The translations under genes and the position numbers were made by a program. Below the pieces are notes generated by a model, which saw only the letters and a program-made list of their open reading frames with translations, searched no databases and had not been told where the DNA came from. This document shows, in pieces, positions 19,601-26,455 of a stretch of DNA of 62,270 bases (the stretch's first letter is position 1; every line of letters starts with the position of its first letter). Location: the NCBI GenBank assembly GCA_964583825.1, contig CAZOXM010000018.1, positions 1-62,270 of the forward strand, given 5' to 3'. This DNA is from GCA-1730015 sp964583825 (lineage in GTDB: Bacteria > Pseudomonadota > Gammaproteobacteria > Granulosicoccales > Granulosicoccaceae).

Positions 19601-21301
19601 GGTGGGGGCAACAGCGCGCGGCAGACTGATCATGCAACACCGGTGGTGGTGACAGCAACTGAACTTGCGTTTACCGACAGTGATGACGGTGACAGTTTTG
19701 CGGGTATAAAAATAGTCTCGCTACCCGATACCGGCCGATTGCAGGCTGCAGGTGTCGATGTTGTGATTGGTGATCTGGTTGATGCACAGCTGATAGAGGA
19801 GGGCTTGCTGCAGTATCAGCCGGATACTGAACTCGTGGGTTCAATTACCGAATCAATCGGGTTTCATGTGGTCGACACGGGTGATCTCAGTACTGGCGGG
19901 GTCAATGTTTCGCAGGAAGTTTTTAAGATCGATATCACCGTCGTCAGCGATCACAAACCTACCGCACGGGACGACAGTGCGATCGTTAATGAAGGTGGTA
20001 CGATTACGTCGCTGAGTTCAGGTTCACTCAGTGTTATCGACAACGACTCTGATCCGGACACAGACAGCTCGGATCTGCTGGTGGAACTCGATAGTGAACC
20101 ACTGCACGGCTCGCTGCAACTGTACCGGGACGGCTCGTTTGTCTACGTCCACGACGGCAGCGAAACCATCAGCGACCGCTTCAGCTATCGGGTGATCGAC
20201 AGCGACACTGAACTCGGTCGATTGCTGGCCGGGGTTGGCATGGTGGAAATAGAAATTGTGCCGGGCAATGATTCGCCCGAAGCAGGCAGGACGGAAGATC
20301 GCACAGTCAGCGCCAATGAACCGGTCAGTTTTCGATTACCGAATAACCTCTTTACGGATATCGACAGCAATGACGAGCTGACGCTGACAGCGAGTATGGC
20401 TGACGGTTCGGCGCTGCCGGCGTGGCTTGAGTTTAACGCATCAAGCGGAGAGTTCACCGGGTTGCCGGATGATGCACAGACGGGAACTTTTCGCATTGTC
20501 GTTACTGCGACGGACAGCGCCGGTGCAAGCGCGCAAACCGAGTTCGAAATTGAAGTTGAGCCGCAGATTGGTGCAGCGGTCTCGCAGGCAGTGGCAACAT
20601 TCACTGCCGTGAATCACTCGAACAACGAGGTAGCCGATACATTCAAGCCAGTCACCCGTCAGGCGCTGACCCGGGAGCCTTCGGAAAGACCTGAAATTCA
20701 GCAATCGGGTGGTGAGTCCCAGCCCGCTGCGAATGAATCATTGTTTAAATCGCTGCTGACGAATCAGAGGGCAGTGGATGCCGAAACGCAGGCGCAGGTC
20801 GTTAAGCACAGCCAACAACGCAGTGTGGTCTCAAGCGTTGCCGACTCCTTTATTGAACAGGTGGTGTTCGACGACGCGGTGGTTGAGCTGGAGCAGTTGT
20901 TTTTCATCGCTGACGATAATCCGCTGCGCTTAAGCAAAGCGATTCAGCAGGAATTGAATCGCGTGAATGGTGAGCTGACCAGAACGTTCTCGAAGGAGGA
21001 TCTGGCTGTCGGCGGCACGATCAGTCTGTCTGCCGGGCTTTCCATCGGTTATGTCATTTGGCTGGTACGCGGCGGCTTGCTGATGAGTAGCGTGCTCGCA
21101 TCAATGCCTGCCTGGAGAATCATTGACCCGATACCGGTGCTGGAAGATCAGAATGGTCAGGGAGATGAGGCAGACAATGAAACCCTGGAGACCATGACGT
21201 CGTCTCCGGGCAGTGCGCAGGATTGCGATGGCGGGGCAGAAGATAGCGCATTGCACGAGAACCACGATATACACAACCGGCCACGCACTGACTGGCAGTA
21301 A
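7610..21301 (+). CDS. Giant LEPR/DUF4347 modular surface protein (4563 aa)
   Basis: One uninterrupted 13.7-kb frame. It begins with a TTG at 7610 (AGAGG is close upstream); the true start is uncertain but lies before the LEPR motif at residues 66-69 (LEPRVLYSAD). DUF4347 spans about 107-260. Two repeat types recur: A (GTWQYSTDGGA..W-like, ending LRFLP..VDDS) at about 282, 433, 1112, 2042 and 2971; and B (DELLF..T..LTGTWD..NGVL, then WQAALRTVAYQN) at about 981, 1912, 2839, 3122 and 3262. LamG-like sandwiches lie at 678-864, 1264-1459 and 2194-2387. DUF642/choice-of-anchor-C-like domains lie at 1516-1681, 2446-2607 and 3541-3711, C-type lectin domains at 1694-1841 and 2622-2766, and cadherin-like, CSPG-like and He_PIG domains fill the rest. 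A hydrophobic segment at about 4466-4507 precedes an acidic tail. The likely role is a cell-surface or released adhesin that binds glycans. No classical signal peptide, RTX repeats or LPXTG motif are visible. Confidence 0.9.
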   Translation: MQPLLKVVGKRPSENSCLDPSPFCSDNNPAQIPIVSDSGDSKWNCGPATTCTLPAGRDSRALVEPLEPRVLYSADVWSGLTGVVADPLEDSTDTGIIPTLHDDAPVELAFINSDIENRDTLLADLYAQQLQGRALEIYLLDDASHGLDQIEQILGLHESVSQVHVLSHGNGNGIQLGGSWLDLAEVEAAAAQVASWRSHLTTDASWLLYGCDLAADESGIALVDRLAELTGAQVFASSDATGHATLHADWTLEYHSGDDEEYELLLSEVAQTAWVGTLAAPSLGDGTLADINEDLPLLPGDTIANIFSGQFSAADGRGFAGIAVAGDATTIEGVWEYSADSGSSWVAVENVAADAALLLDVNTLLRFVPAANVNGVVPALTLYGIDDSYAGTFSDNTTPAIIDVTTRGGATPLAADAATIHSFIHPVNDAPLLGDGALTDIVVNAPSPIGASIADIFSEEFYDDDADAVFSGVAVAGDSTDAEGQWQYSTDDGSQWFPVDSVSISDALLLDSSSRLRFVPSADFIGNVPLLTLYAVDDTGGPFTAGGSKVTDSVASRGGALSYAAGESTIRTSVVADFTANSDDLGSVRSGSSHVFSPDVLTDNDAIIGTSAPQVLRVTPPDQGALSDNGADFEFLSDVGDSYQAQFDYIALDGTPNLISQWQLTEDGADEAGINHGLVVTDSAPGSLVFDGDDYVEVPNFSYPSEFTLAFSFRVNSLDNDNEEVLIAQGEYQKKNSLVVWITGNEADSKRTLTTDFWDSKSKKAGYKGFEFDITDFEDDGLWHHYAIVVKEGVGSSIYIDGDLKNTSARGENPFTPDDPLYVGAEDEDDGDLDYFLINHEIRDLRFYEGVDLALDVATATITVRNEEVLVTNTGVEVNEDQTLTITSAELRTTDFEEGPADLVYEIVTDAAYGKLVLNGNDLSVASRFTQLDIDSGLLAFRHNGSETATADNILLRVDDGAGTHTEFVLPVTLNALNDQPVLSDLESDVLEYREGDGAKAVSRTIVVSDADDSTLSEATVVISTGYQAGEDELLFSNTPAITGTFDNGTLMLAGSADHASWQAALRSVQYRNTSEQPENSEREVSISVGDGDALSATVVRKVDVSGVNDAPAMGNAILASIDEDEPDPAGQTVAALFDSVFSDIDGDLGGLAVTGGASGLQGDWQYSTDAGASWFDIGDVSVDSALLISATTLVRFLPADGFFGEVPSLTLHGVDDSFAESYTDGIDQTRRNVSITGGDSPFTADASIIESFVNPIGPTDLIHGIEFNTDGGNDAYLLVDDGSVLLGGLDALTAEVQFEIETPNSKNTLFSYRDSVNDQFKLVVRSGGEIDVAVMDSTVRSMPVPELLDGQRHSVSVTWDASGGYLRLYADGRLIQTFTDIATGQSLPPGGTLTMVMEQDSLNGDFEHEEVLSGTLYDARLWSEARTGAEIKSQYQHQFYVDSLPQTLIANWQMDGVGAEGVIADVVGGNNLTISHATGAGFSTSTPVARLQVAEDAPVGTVIGSLQSSFPYWGEDLIRDGSFTTSVDTSITTYAAGSTIGGAAGHWQVRSGTVDVVPTWDASPGGGVPLDLVGSTNGSVTQSVVTEPGKSYRLNFALSGDFNHTDQQTAQVMFDDGTSISSHMVSANKPPNWSNTNLLWDSRSVSFVAASAAYDISFVAVTSANTGGALISDVSLMEVNPAIEAVLADNPGLMYDENTSKFYLVNSTETDWVTAQNDAAARIINGVSGRLVTIHSAYENSVVQSIAATNNINPFLGATDQTSEGQWYWHNGVDDDALLWSGGTGGSAPDGVYTNWKTSEPNNINGEHYAVMYWQEGDGVWNDARFDSVYGSIIEWDAETVLSQVRYSIESDPDGAFAIDPLTGELRVVDISGIDSESNPSYEIGVRVTDATDESFDKPITVFIADNSAPQLAGIESDTLNYSENSGPAVITSTLTTSDADDSSLESATVSAPGLSANERLVFNDYGPFTSTRDTGSGELTITGTASVAAWQSALRTVAYENTSDDPTPGSISIYFQVSDGSESSNVGERVLNIIAENDAPMLTDSVLPGVEEGDAAPDGHQVGDVFEPQFTDVDGQLFGVAVVQDATTMEGVWEFSVDGGLDWHSVGSVSESSALLLQSSDLLRFLPTGDYHGPVPALSVVGVDDSLPLDRWTTIDVRLLGDVTVRGGSTAYSADIAAVDSVVSAVGPTDFSGGVQLNANGNSAYLVADNGADLLGGLSALTVEALVTLDTVSGATPLLSYATAAVNNALMLEVQSDGSLVAYVGDHRLDAPDELSLAPDGTPRAIAFTWESTNGAAAFYIDGQLIHREYGLATGEVIASGGVLVFGQEQDPVSGEFDPTQVFEGTYHDIRLWNEARTSAEVAQSYRHKFSLDLRPPALIANWQMDEFNNGGDITDVVGGGTLSVDRATGNGFIAGTASDELSVTEHALAGTIVGALVPYANYSVEDLIADGLFTDAGATGSDLYNAGDTLGAGGAWLVETGQVNLQGGWSASPLGGVPLDLSGDVPGAVSQTIATEIGEVYQVHFALTGNFDELSDKAMTVTAGAASDSYSITPVAGWNSAGALMWSQRTFTFTATTDTTTLTFIADSPNTQYGPVISDVQVVKLPEAVATLLAQDTDLQYNPGTGKFYKPVSTATGATDAREAAIDLTLNGVSGQLATVISPYENTVLHSIAKRMDDDIWLGASDSESDGHWYWMQGNTQNTQFWDGVGSGSRVDGAYVNWATGEPGSNAASQDYLILNKSNGSWDDQDASASFSYVVEWRADEVISAHMFALLSDDSGAFVIDQLSGVIRVADGTLLDYETNAMHQLEVQVTDLYGETYSEVVSVAVKNARAPVIFDTAAAALTYTEGELPLAIADAIGVDDQDDLYLQAADFSITSGYQAGQDELVFTNTATLTGFWDSGNGVLTVSGEDTVEAWQAALRTVAYQNQSADPVTDDRYIEISVSDGREWSNTLSRTLSVLAINNAPAIAGATLSDVAEDSDTHSGEGIGDLLGSGFSDPDGSVIAIAVVHDASASEGTWQYSTDGGALWYPVGEVTESGALVLSTDTLLRFLPGANYHGAVPTLSVIAVDDSSTRTVTVNDSRSIADVSTRGGDTAFSLDAAIIDGAITPVNDVPVIAGASGTEISYLHRSPAVFVVPGIDVTDIDNSQLAGAQIQLTNFEAGVDRVSVTVSGGLSQDWNASTGLLTLSGTADKTVYRDVLQTLVYESDSAPAAGPLSTRGISLFVIDQMGEASAPASMTVRLEVPPFPITLSNPGLAVPSLIENEAPVAFANQVLVNSLDSRNISEAVITVDNYHPDEDKLLFNNTVAISGAWDNDTGILRLSGDAPDSVWQQAIREIRYENRSENPVTDTRSVSMTLQSSSGDSTPLSLEVPVIAVNDAPLAASVEKTFSADAPFIFTADDFGFSDPAEADTLLAVRFEQVPVAGQLMYGETSIGAGDEITASDIATGRLQYVPPNVSDTLFESLEFRVRDSGGSEQGGHDLSDAAYLFALTVTPGTTQSGPETGQALPFTVAENAAAGTLIGNLSDLDQPALFVHQRDGDFAEATRLQVDFNRYAADGSHLGSSLGEWQVSAGNVDLRGASWAAAPDGGIALDLNGNSPGQISQQITTVPGAQYQVSFHLSGNFRDVSTEAAVQVAVSAAAVTEEYRFEYVPDWSQTNLQWTAESMTFTAVDPVTTITFSSLTPGSYGPLIADIEVLDVLEYQLTDQSLPFHIAGDALQAGGSLDYETQSGYTVDIRLNSSAGTSSVMSVPIELLDVNEAPVLSVNETLPVVAGTETAIGSAFLLATDVDESDADATALHYTLVSLPVSGELRLDGAVLAAGQAFTQADLLLSRLTYAHNGIDTSPDTFGFNLSDGGEDGVSGFNGQFNIDVHAPLSFSIAEVWSLHEGESVTLSDDHLLRTGGLMQSSDLQAEVVSVSEGFTLLDAHTATPVSKFTVHDLTTGGVRLAHDGSNIHSGELQLRIVLADDERPVADTTIVLSAIDVADAPGGGNSARQTDHATPVVVTATELAFTDSDDGDSFAGIKIVSLPDTGRLQAAGVDVVIGDLVDAQLIEEGLLQYQPDTELVGSITESIGFHVVDTGDLSTGGVNVSQEVFKIDITVVSDHKPTARDDSAIVNEGGTITSLSSGSLSVIDNDSDPDTDSSDLLVELDSEPLHGSLQLYRDGSFVYVHDGSETISDRFSYRVIDSDTELGRLLAGVGMVEIEIVPGNDSPEAGRTEDRTVSANEPVSFRLPNNLFTDIDSNDELTLTASMADGSALPAWLEFNASSGEFTGLPDDAQTGTFRIVVTATDSAGASAQTEFEIEVEPQIGAAVSQAVATFTAVNHSNNEVADTFKPVTRQALTREPSERPEIQQSGGESQPAANESLFKSLLTNQRAVDAETQAQVVKHSQQRSVVSSVADSFIEQVVFDDAVVELEQLFFIADDNPLRLSKAIQQELNRVNGELTRTFSKEDLAVGGTISLSAGLSIGYVIWLVRGGLLMSSVLASMPAWRIIDPIPVLEDQNGQGDEADNETLETMTSSPGSAQDCDGGAEDSALHENHDIHNRPRTDWQ

Positions 21302-21388
21302 GCCGCTCGTCACAGCATTCTCTGCTTTTCGGCAGTGGCCAGTGACCTTCGGCCTGGCTCACTTGCCGTGAGTCGATATTATCAGTCC

Positions 21389-23029
21389 CTACATATTCGG
21401 GTAATTCGGTCCACCACCACCCTCGGGTACAACCCAGGTGATATTCTGGCTCGGGTCCTTGATATCACAGGTCTTACAGTGCACACAATTTTGTGCATTG
21501 ATCTGAAATATCTGTTCGTTATTTTTTTCTACTACTTCATAGACACCGGCCGGACAATAACGCTGTGCCGGCTCAGCCCACGTCGGCAGATTTTTTGAAA
21601 TGGGTATTGAGGGGTCAGCCAGGGTCAGATGACAGGGCTGATCCTCTTCGTGGTTGGTGTTGGAAAGAAAAACAGAGCTTGGTTTATCGAAGCTGATTTT
21701 ACCATCCGGCTTGGGGTAGGTAATCATCGGGCTTTCTTCAGCTGTTTTCAGGGTGGTGTGATCCGGCACCTTGTCTTGCAGGGTGACCGGCATATTGCCG
21801 CGCAGAATGTTCTGGTCGATAAAGTTAAAGGCACCACCAAAGAACACCCCGAACTTATGCAACGCCGGCCCCCAGTTGCGTGCCTGGTGCAGCTCTTTAT
21901 AAAGCCAGCTGTCTTTGAAGTTATCGGTGAACGCGGTAAGCTCGCGACCGCTGCTTTCCGGGTTTGCAGTGAGTTCACTGAACAGTGTTTCTGCGGCGAT
22001 CATGCCGCTTTTCATCGCGGTGTGGCTGCCTTTGATCTTGGAATCGTTCAGCGTACCTGCATCGCAGCCAACCATCAGCCCCCCCGGAAAAGTCATCTTC
22101 GGCAACGAGTTCAGTCCGCCTTTGGAAATGGCTCTGGCGCCGTAGGCGATACGTTCGCCCCCTTCGAGTACCGATTTGATGCTGCTGTGATGCTTGAATA
22201 CCTGAAACTCATCGAACGGGCTCAGGTGGGCGTTGTCATAGCTCAGGTCGGTAATCAGACCGACAACAACCTGATTGTCTTCGAGGTGATACAGAAACGA
22301 GCCGCCGGTAGCACCGCTTTCATTCAGTGGCCAGCCGGCACCGTGAACCACGAGGCCCTGCTGATGCTTTTGCGGATCAATTTTCCACAGCTCTTTGATA
22401 CCAATGCCATAGTGCGGTGGCGTTTTCCCCTCGTCGAGGCTGAACTTGCTGATGAGCTGTTTTCCGAGGTGCCCGCGGCAGCCTTCCGCAAACACCGTAT
22501 ATTTGGCGCGCAGTTCCATGCCGGGTTCGTAACTGTCTTTTTGTTCCCCGTCAGATCCGATCCCCATGTCTCCGGTGGCCACGCCGGCCACGCTGCCGTC
22601 CTCATTGTAGAGAATTTCCGCGGCGGCAAATCCCGGGAATATTTCGACCCCGAGTGCCTCCGCCTGCTCGCCCAGCCAGCGCGCTACATTACCCAGACTG
22701 ACAATGTAGTTGCCGTCATTATGCATCGGCGCCGGGATCATGAAGTTCGGTACTTTGATGGACTTTTCCATGCTGGTGTAAAAGTGCATCTCGTCGCCGG
22801 TAACCGGTGTGTTCAACGGAGCCCCCCGATCTTTCCAGTCTGCAAAGAGTTCGTTCAGGGCGGTGGGTTCCAGTACGGCACCACTCAGAATATGTGCGCC
22901 GATTTCAGATCCCTTCTCGAGCACGACTACACTCAGCTCGGTTTCTGCTTCGGACGCCATTTGCATCAGGCGACAGGCGGTGGAAAGCCCGGCGGGGCCG
23001 CCGCCGACAATCACCACATCGAAGTCCAT
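21389..23029 (-). CDS. etfD: Electron transfer flavoprotein-ubiquinone oxidoreductase
   Basis: 546 residues, the normal size. It passes electrons from reduced electron transfer flavoprotein to ubiquinone at the inner membrane, linking fatty-acid and amino-acid acyl-CoA dehydrogenases to respiration. The N-terminal FAD-binding motif is VIVGGGPAGLS. The C-terminal 4Fe-4S ferredoxin-type cluster uses RYCPAGVYEV and NCVHCKTCDIKDP. I start at the ATG at 23029 (MDFDVVIVGG), which has a purine-rich AAAGAG site 5 nt upstream; a GTG at 23050 would add seven residues. The long opposite-strand frame at 21629-23032 is a shadow. The gene stands alone, divergent from the pdsRS pair. Confidence 0.97.
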   Translation of the reverse strand: MDFDVVIVGGGPAGLSTACRLMQMASEAETELSVVVLEKGSEIGAHILSGAVLEPTALNELFADWKDRGAPLNTPVTGDEMHFYTSMEKSIKVPNFMIPAPMHNDGNYIVSLGNVARWLGEQAEALGVEIFPGFAAAEILYNEDGSVAGVATGDMGIGSDGEQKDSYEPGMELRAKYTVFAEGCRGHLGKQLISKFSLDEGKTPPHYGIGIKELWKIDPQKHQQGLVVHGAGWPLNESGATGGSFLYHLEDNQVVVGLITDLSYDNAHLSPFDEFQVFKHHSSIKSVLEGGERIAYGARAISKGGLNSLPKMTFPGGLMVGCDAGTLNDSKIKGSHTAMKSGMIAAETLFSELTANPESSGRELTAFTDNFKDSWLYKELHQARNWGPALHKFGVFFGGAFNFIDQNILRGNMPVTLQDKVPDHTTLKTAEESPMITYPKPDGKISFDKPSSVFLSNTNHEEDQPCHLTLADPSIPISKNLPTWAEPAQRYCPAGVYEVVEKNNEQIFQINAQNCVHCKTCDIKDPSQNITWVVPEGGGGPNYPNM

Positions 23030-23372
23030 TGATTCTCTTTCAGTAGTCACGGATGGTCTCGCTCTGATACTCAGGGTGTGAAAGGTGCGCGGCAGCATAA
23101 GGTGCCAGATAACCGCCCGCCGCATTATAGTGGTAGCGACCAGCAAGCAAAACTCTTCGTCAACAGCGTGCTGATTGATCGGGTATTCTGCTGAAAACCG
23201 GCCTGTTAAGCCAAGGTTGATCCGCGCATCGGCTATTATTGGTGTTGCCCGGCGCCCGCTTCGCCGGTGTGCGCGCGGATCTCGCCGGAAAACGGCTGGC
23301 TTGAACGGTACAATCAACCTGTCGGCACGGGCTGTCGGCCAAATTTTTACAGTATCTTTTCAGGAGTTCGGG
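23030..23372. other. Divergent intergenic region between etfD and pdsR
   Basis: 343 bp without a convincing gene. It must contain the promoters of two divergent units. AGGAG at 23362-23366 is the ribosome site for the GTG of pdsR. Frames extending both genes outward are open but show no family similarity. Confidence 0.5.
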
Positions 23373-24065
23373 GTGAATCGCCACATAGCGATCGTCGAAG
23401 ATGAGCCGGCGCTGCAACTGAATTATCGGGAAGCGCTGGAGCGAAACGGGTACTCGGTAGACGTTTACAGCAATCGTCCTGAGGCGATAAAGGCATTTCA
23501 TGAAAGGTTGCCGGCGCTCGCGATTATTGATGTCGGGCTCGGTCCTGAAATTGAGGGCGGCTTTGAACTGTGCCGCGAACTGCGCACAATGGCACCGGCG
23601 CTGCCGATTGTATTTTTAACTGCACGCGACTCAGAGCTCGATACGATTTCCGGCCTGCGGCTCGGGGCAGACGACTACCTGACCAAAGATATCAGTCTGG
23701 ATCACCTGGTTGCCCGGGTGGTTGCCCTGTTCAGACGTGTCGATGCGTTCCAGCAACCCGCGCAGCCGGAAGATGTCATTGTGGTCGGTGAGATCGCCAT
23801 CGACATTCAACGTATGACGACGATGTGGCAGTCACAACCGGTACCGTTGACGGTAACCGAATTGTGGATGGTGCATGCGCTGGTAAAACACCCCGGCCAT
23901 GTCAAGACACGACAACAACTAATGGATGCGGCAAACGTTGTGCTGGATGATGCAACCATCACCTCGCATATTAAACGCATCCGCCGGAAGTTCACCTCAA
24001 TCGATGATCAGTTTGATTGCATAGAAACTGCTTATGGTATGGGTTACCGATGGCGCGCCGGTTAG
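23373..24065 (+). CDS. pdsR: Dedicated-sortase-system OmpR-type response regulator
   Basis: 230 residues starting with GTG at 23373, preceded by AGGAG. The receiver domain (1-125) has the acidic pocket IVEDEP, the phospho-accepting Asp in AIIDVGLG and the Lys of DYLTKDISLDHL. The C-terminal winged helix runs from about 140 to 230 (TVTELWMVHALVKHPGHV, then TSHIKRIRRKF). The pattern ANRPEA..F-like, IEGGFELCRELR, LTARDS and YLTKDISL fits the proteobacterial dedicated sortase system regulator (TIGR03787, PdsR). Its kinase partner follows 65 bp downstream. In other marine Proteobacteria this pair lies near a class of sortase and its VIT/vWA target; neither is present here. The family call rests on remembered sequence pattern. 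Confidence 0.82.
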   Translation: MNRHIAIVEDEPALQLNYREALERNGYSVDVYSNRPEAIKAFHERLPALAIIDVGLGPEIEGGFELCRELRTMAPALPIVFLTARDSELDTISGLRLGADDYLTKDISLDHLVARVVALFRRVDAFQQPAQPEDVIVVGEIAIDIQRMTTMWQSQPVPLTVTELWMVHALVKHPGHVKTRQQLMDAANVVLDDATITSHIKRIRRKFTSIDDQFDCIETAYGMGYRWRAG

Positions 24066-24130
24066 TGCGCTTAGCCGGCGTTTCGACTCCGCCCATGGTC
24101 GCTGTTGTGATGATCGGGTTGTAGTCACTC

Positions 24131-26263
24131 TTGAAACTCAGAGCCCAGTTATTACTCGTTAGCCTGTCGCTACTGGTGTTACCGTGGGCAGTGTTTTTCT
24201 TTGTTGCAGAGCTTGATCGCAATCTGCGGGTAAATCAGCTGTCCGAGCTGCAGGCTGCTGCAGTTTCAATTGCCGAATCACTCAATGCTGAGCAATTGTT
24301 TGACGAGCGCGTGCGACCGGAATCAAAAACCCTGCTGGCGGCAACCCTGACGAGTCCGGTGTTGCTCGATGGTTATGCACATGACTGGGCAACGTTTGAA
24401 CTGAGCGCCAGGGAATTTCTATACGCCGACAACAAGGTGTCCGTTGAGCCGGAAGATTTGGCAGCGGCGAGCAGGCTCCGCCTGCATGCCGCCGCTCGAG
24501 GTGGTCGACTGTATTTATACTTGCGGGTACAGGATGATCGAGTGCTCTACCACCTGCCGGGGCAGTACGAAAGCAGCCAGCATCGCATGGCGAACGGTGA
24601 CTCTGTCATCATTCGGGTGCCGGCGGCAGACGGCAGTATCAGGCGCTATACATTCAGCTGGGAAGTACCCGGTCGTGCGCTGGGTCGCTACTATGGCGAG
24701 GTGTTCGAGGGGGAGCGCCCGATCCTTACCGATAATCGCTACATCGCATCCATGGTGGAAGTCGGTGACGGCTACCACGTGGAGATGCGCATTCCGTTGC
24801 CGGCCGACAACATCTTCGGACTCACGATCATTGATCGCGATCAGCGTGATGGACTGTCGCGCTGGACGGGTATGTTCAACCCGGAAGAGCTCGACGACAC
24901 CGGTCAGCTCAAGCTGGTGAATGCGGACCTGTCCGGGCAATTGTCGCTCTTTACCAGGCCAGGTATGCGTGTGCGTGTGTTTGACGGGCAGGGCTGGCTT
25001 ACCGCCGATGCCGACCGGCGCGCACCGGATGCATCGGTGCGTGAATTTGAGCCGGCAAATGCGAACATAGTTGATGCACTCCTGTATCGGTTTATCAGCT
25101 GGTCACTGGCCAAGAACGTAAACGCCGGTGCACTTTCAGAAATCGATTCAGGAAAAATGAGTGCGACTGAATTTGAGGTATTCGAGCAACTGGCTAATGA
25201 CGGGCCGCAGTTCTTTCGCGACAAGTTTCGTCGCGTCTTTTTAACGGCATTGCAAAAAGTAACGGTCAGCGATGACCTGTACGGCTATGTACTGATCCAG
25301 CAGCCGAGAGCTGCTCTCAGCGCATTCACAGAAACGGCGATGTTGCGGATGGTAAAGATTTTCGGCGCCGCAGTGTTTCTGATAGCCGCGGTGCTGCTGT
25401 CCTATGCGACCTGGCTATCTTGGCGGGTGCGCAATCTGCGAAACGTGGTCGAGGGGGTGGTATCGCGCGATGGAAAAATTACCGCTGCGATGCCGTCATC
25501 AACTGCCGGTGATGAAATTGGTGATCTGTCGCGTAGTTTCCGTGGCATTGTCGACCGCCTGGGCAATTACACCGGCTATCTGCAATCGCTTGGCTCAAAA
25601 CTGTCGCACGAGTTGCGCACACCCCTGAGTGTGGTCACGACATCTCTTGAAAATATTGATAAGCGCCAGCTCAATGACAGTGCGCTGGTTTCGGTGGATA
25701 GGGCGCAACAGGGCGCAGCGAGGTTGCAAAAGCTGATTAGAAGTTTGTCCGAGGCAAGCAGCCTTGAACAGACCATCGAGTTGTCGGAGAAGGCGCCGGT
25801 TGATCTGCGTGAATGGCTGGCTGTAGCCAAAGACGTATACTCCAGTACTTATCCGCAACGACGGTTTATCACCGATGCCGACCACAGCGGTAGCGTGCAG
25901 ATTGAAGCATCGCTGGAGTTATTGCATCAGATGCTGGACAAGCTGGTTTCCAACGCGTTGGATTTCAGCGAGTCGGGTTCGATCATTACCATCGGCCTTT
26001 ATCAATCCCGCGGCAGAGCGGTCGTCTTTGTAGAGAATCAGGGGCCGATGATTGCAGCTGACGTCATCGATAATCTGTTCGAACCGATGGTGTCCCAGCG
26101 TGATCAGCGCGATGATCACCCGCACATGGGGCTTGGCCTGTACATCGTGCGATTAATTGCATCTTTTCATAACGCAACGGTGGCGGCGATTAATCTGCAA
26201 CCGGACGCCGTGAGAATAGAAGTGGCATTTCCCCTGCGAGCGCCCGCCGATTCTGACCGATGA
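24131..26263 (+). CDS. pdsS: Dedicated-sortase-system sensor histidine kinase
   Basis: 710 residues from a TTG at 24131. TM1 is at about 5-27 (LLLVSLSLLVLPWAVFFFVA) and TM2 at about 415-435 (IFGAAVFLIAAVLLSYATW), leaving a periplasmic region of about 385 residues. This starts with a beta-rich domain (LDGYAHDW, LYLYLRVQDD, SVIIRV, YHVEMRIPL) that resembles carbohydrate-binding CBM9-like sandwiches. A HAMP-like linker follows, then the H-box LSHELRTPLSVV, the N-box KLVSNALDFSES and the G-box MGLGLYIVRLI. It should phosphorylate PdsR. The domain plan and length fit the dedicated sortase system kinase (TIGR03785). The CBM9-like identity is my inference from pattern only. No Shine-Dalgarno sequence is obvious, so the start is provisional. 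Confidence 0.82.
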   Translation: MKLRAQLLLVSLSLLVLPWAVFFFVAELDRNLRVNQLSELQAAAVSIAESLNAEQLFDERVRPESKTLLAATLTSPVLLDGYAHDWATFELSAREFLYADNKVSVEPEDLAAASRLRLHAAARGGRLYLYLRVQDDRVLYHLPGQYESSQHRMANGDSVIIRVPAADGSIRRYTFSWEVPGRALGRYYGEVFEGERPILTDNRYIASMVEVGDGYHVEMRIPLPADNIFGLTIIDRDQRDGLSRWTGMFNPEELDDTGQLKLVNADLSGQLSLFTRPGMRVRVFDGQGWLTADADRRAPDASVREFEPANANIVDALLYRFISWSLAKNVNAGALSEIDSGKMSATEFEVFEQLANDGPQFFRDKFRRVFLTALQKVTVSDDLYGYVLIQQPRAALSAFTETAMLRMVKIFGAAVFLIAAVLLSYATWLSWRVRNLRNVVEGVVSRDGKITAAMPSSTAGDEIGDLSRSFRGIVDRLGNYTGYLQSLGSKLSHELRTPLSVVTTSLENIDKRQLNDSALVSVDRAQQGAARLQKLIRSLSEASSLEQTIELSEKAPVDLREWLAVAKDVYSSTYPQRRFITDADHSGSVQIEASLELLHQMLDKLVSNALDFSESGSIITIGLYQSRGRAVVFVENQGPMIAADVIDNLFEPMVSQRDQRDDHPHMGLGLYIVRLIASFHNATVAAINLQPDAVRIEVAFPLRAPADSDR

Positions 26264-26455
26264 GGTCGGCATGTTAATCAGCGATAGTGAGGGGCCATTC
26301 CCTGCGAGCTGCGACTTGCTGCAGACTAAATGACAGGCGCTAAAATGACCACACTATTTGCTCCAGTACACTGGCACGCGAATCACTGCGTGCTGATCAC
26401 TACTGTGCTGTTTTATCTTGCCCGGCCGCTTATTGGAAACACATCATCAGTGCAG

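Noticed and set aside
7610..21301. LPXTG sorting signal in the giant protein that would pair it with the nearby sortase regulators
   Set aside because: The last 100 residues contain no LPXTG-like motif followed by a hydrophobic stretch and basic tail; the hydrophobic segment lies about 60 residues before an acidic end.
21629..23032. Plus-strand frame of 467 codons
   Set aside because: Antisense shadow of the ETF-ubiquinone oxidoreductase gene, whose FAD and Fe-S motifs are all on the minus strand.
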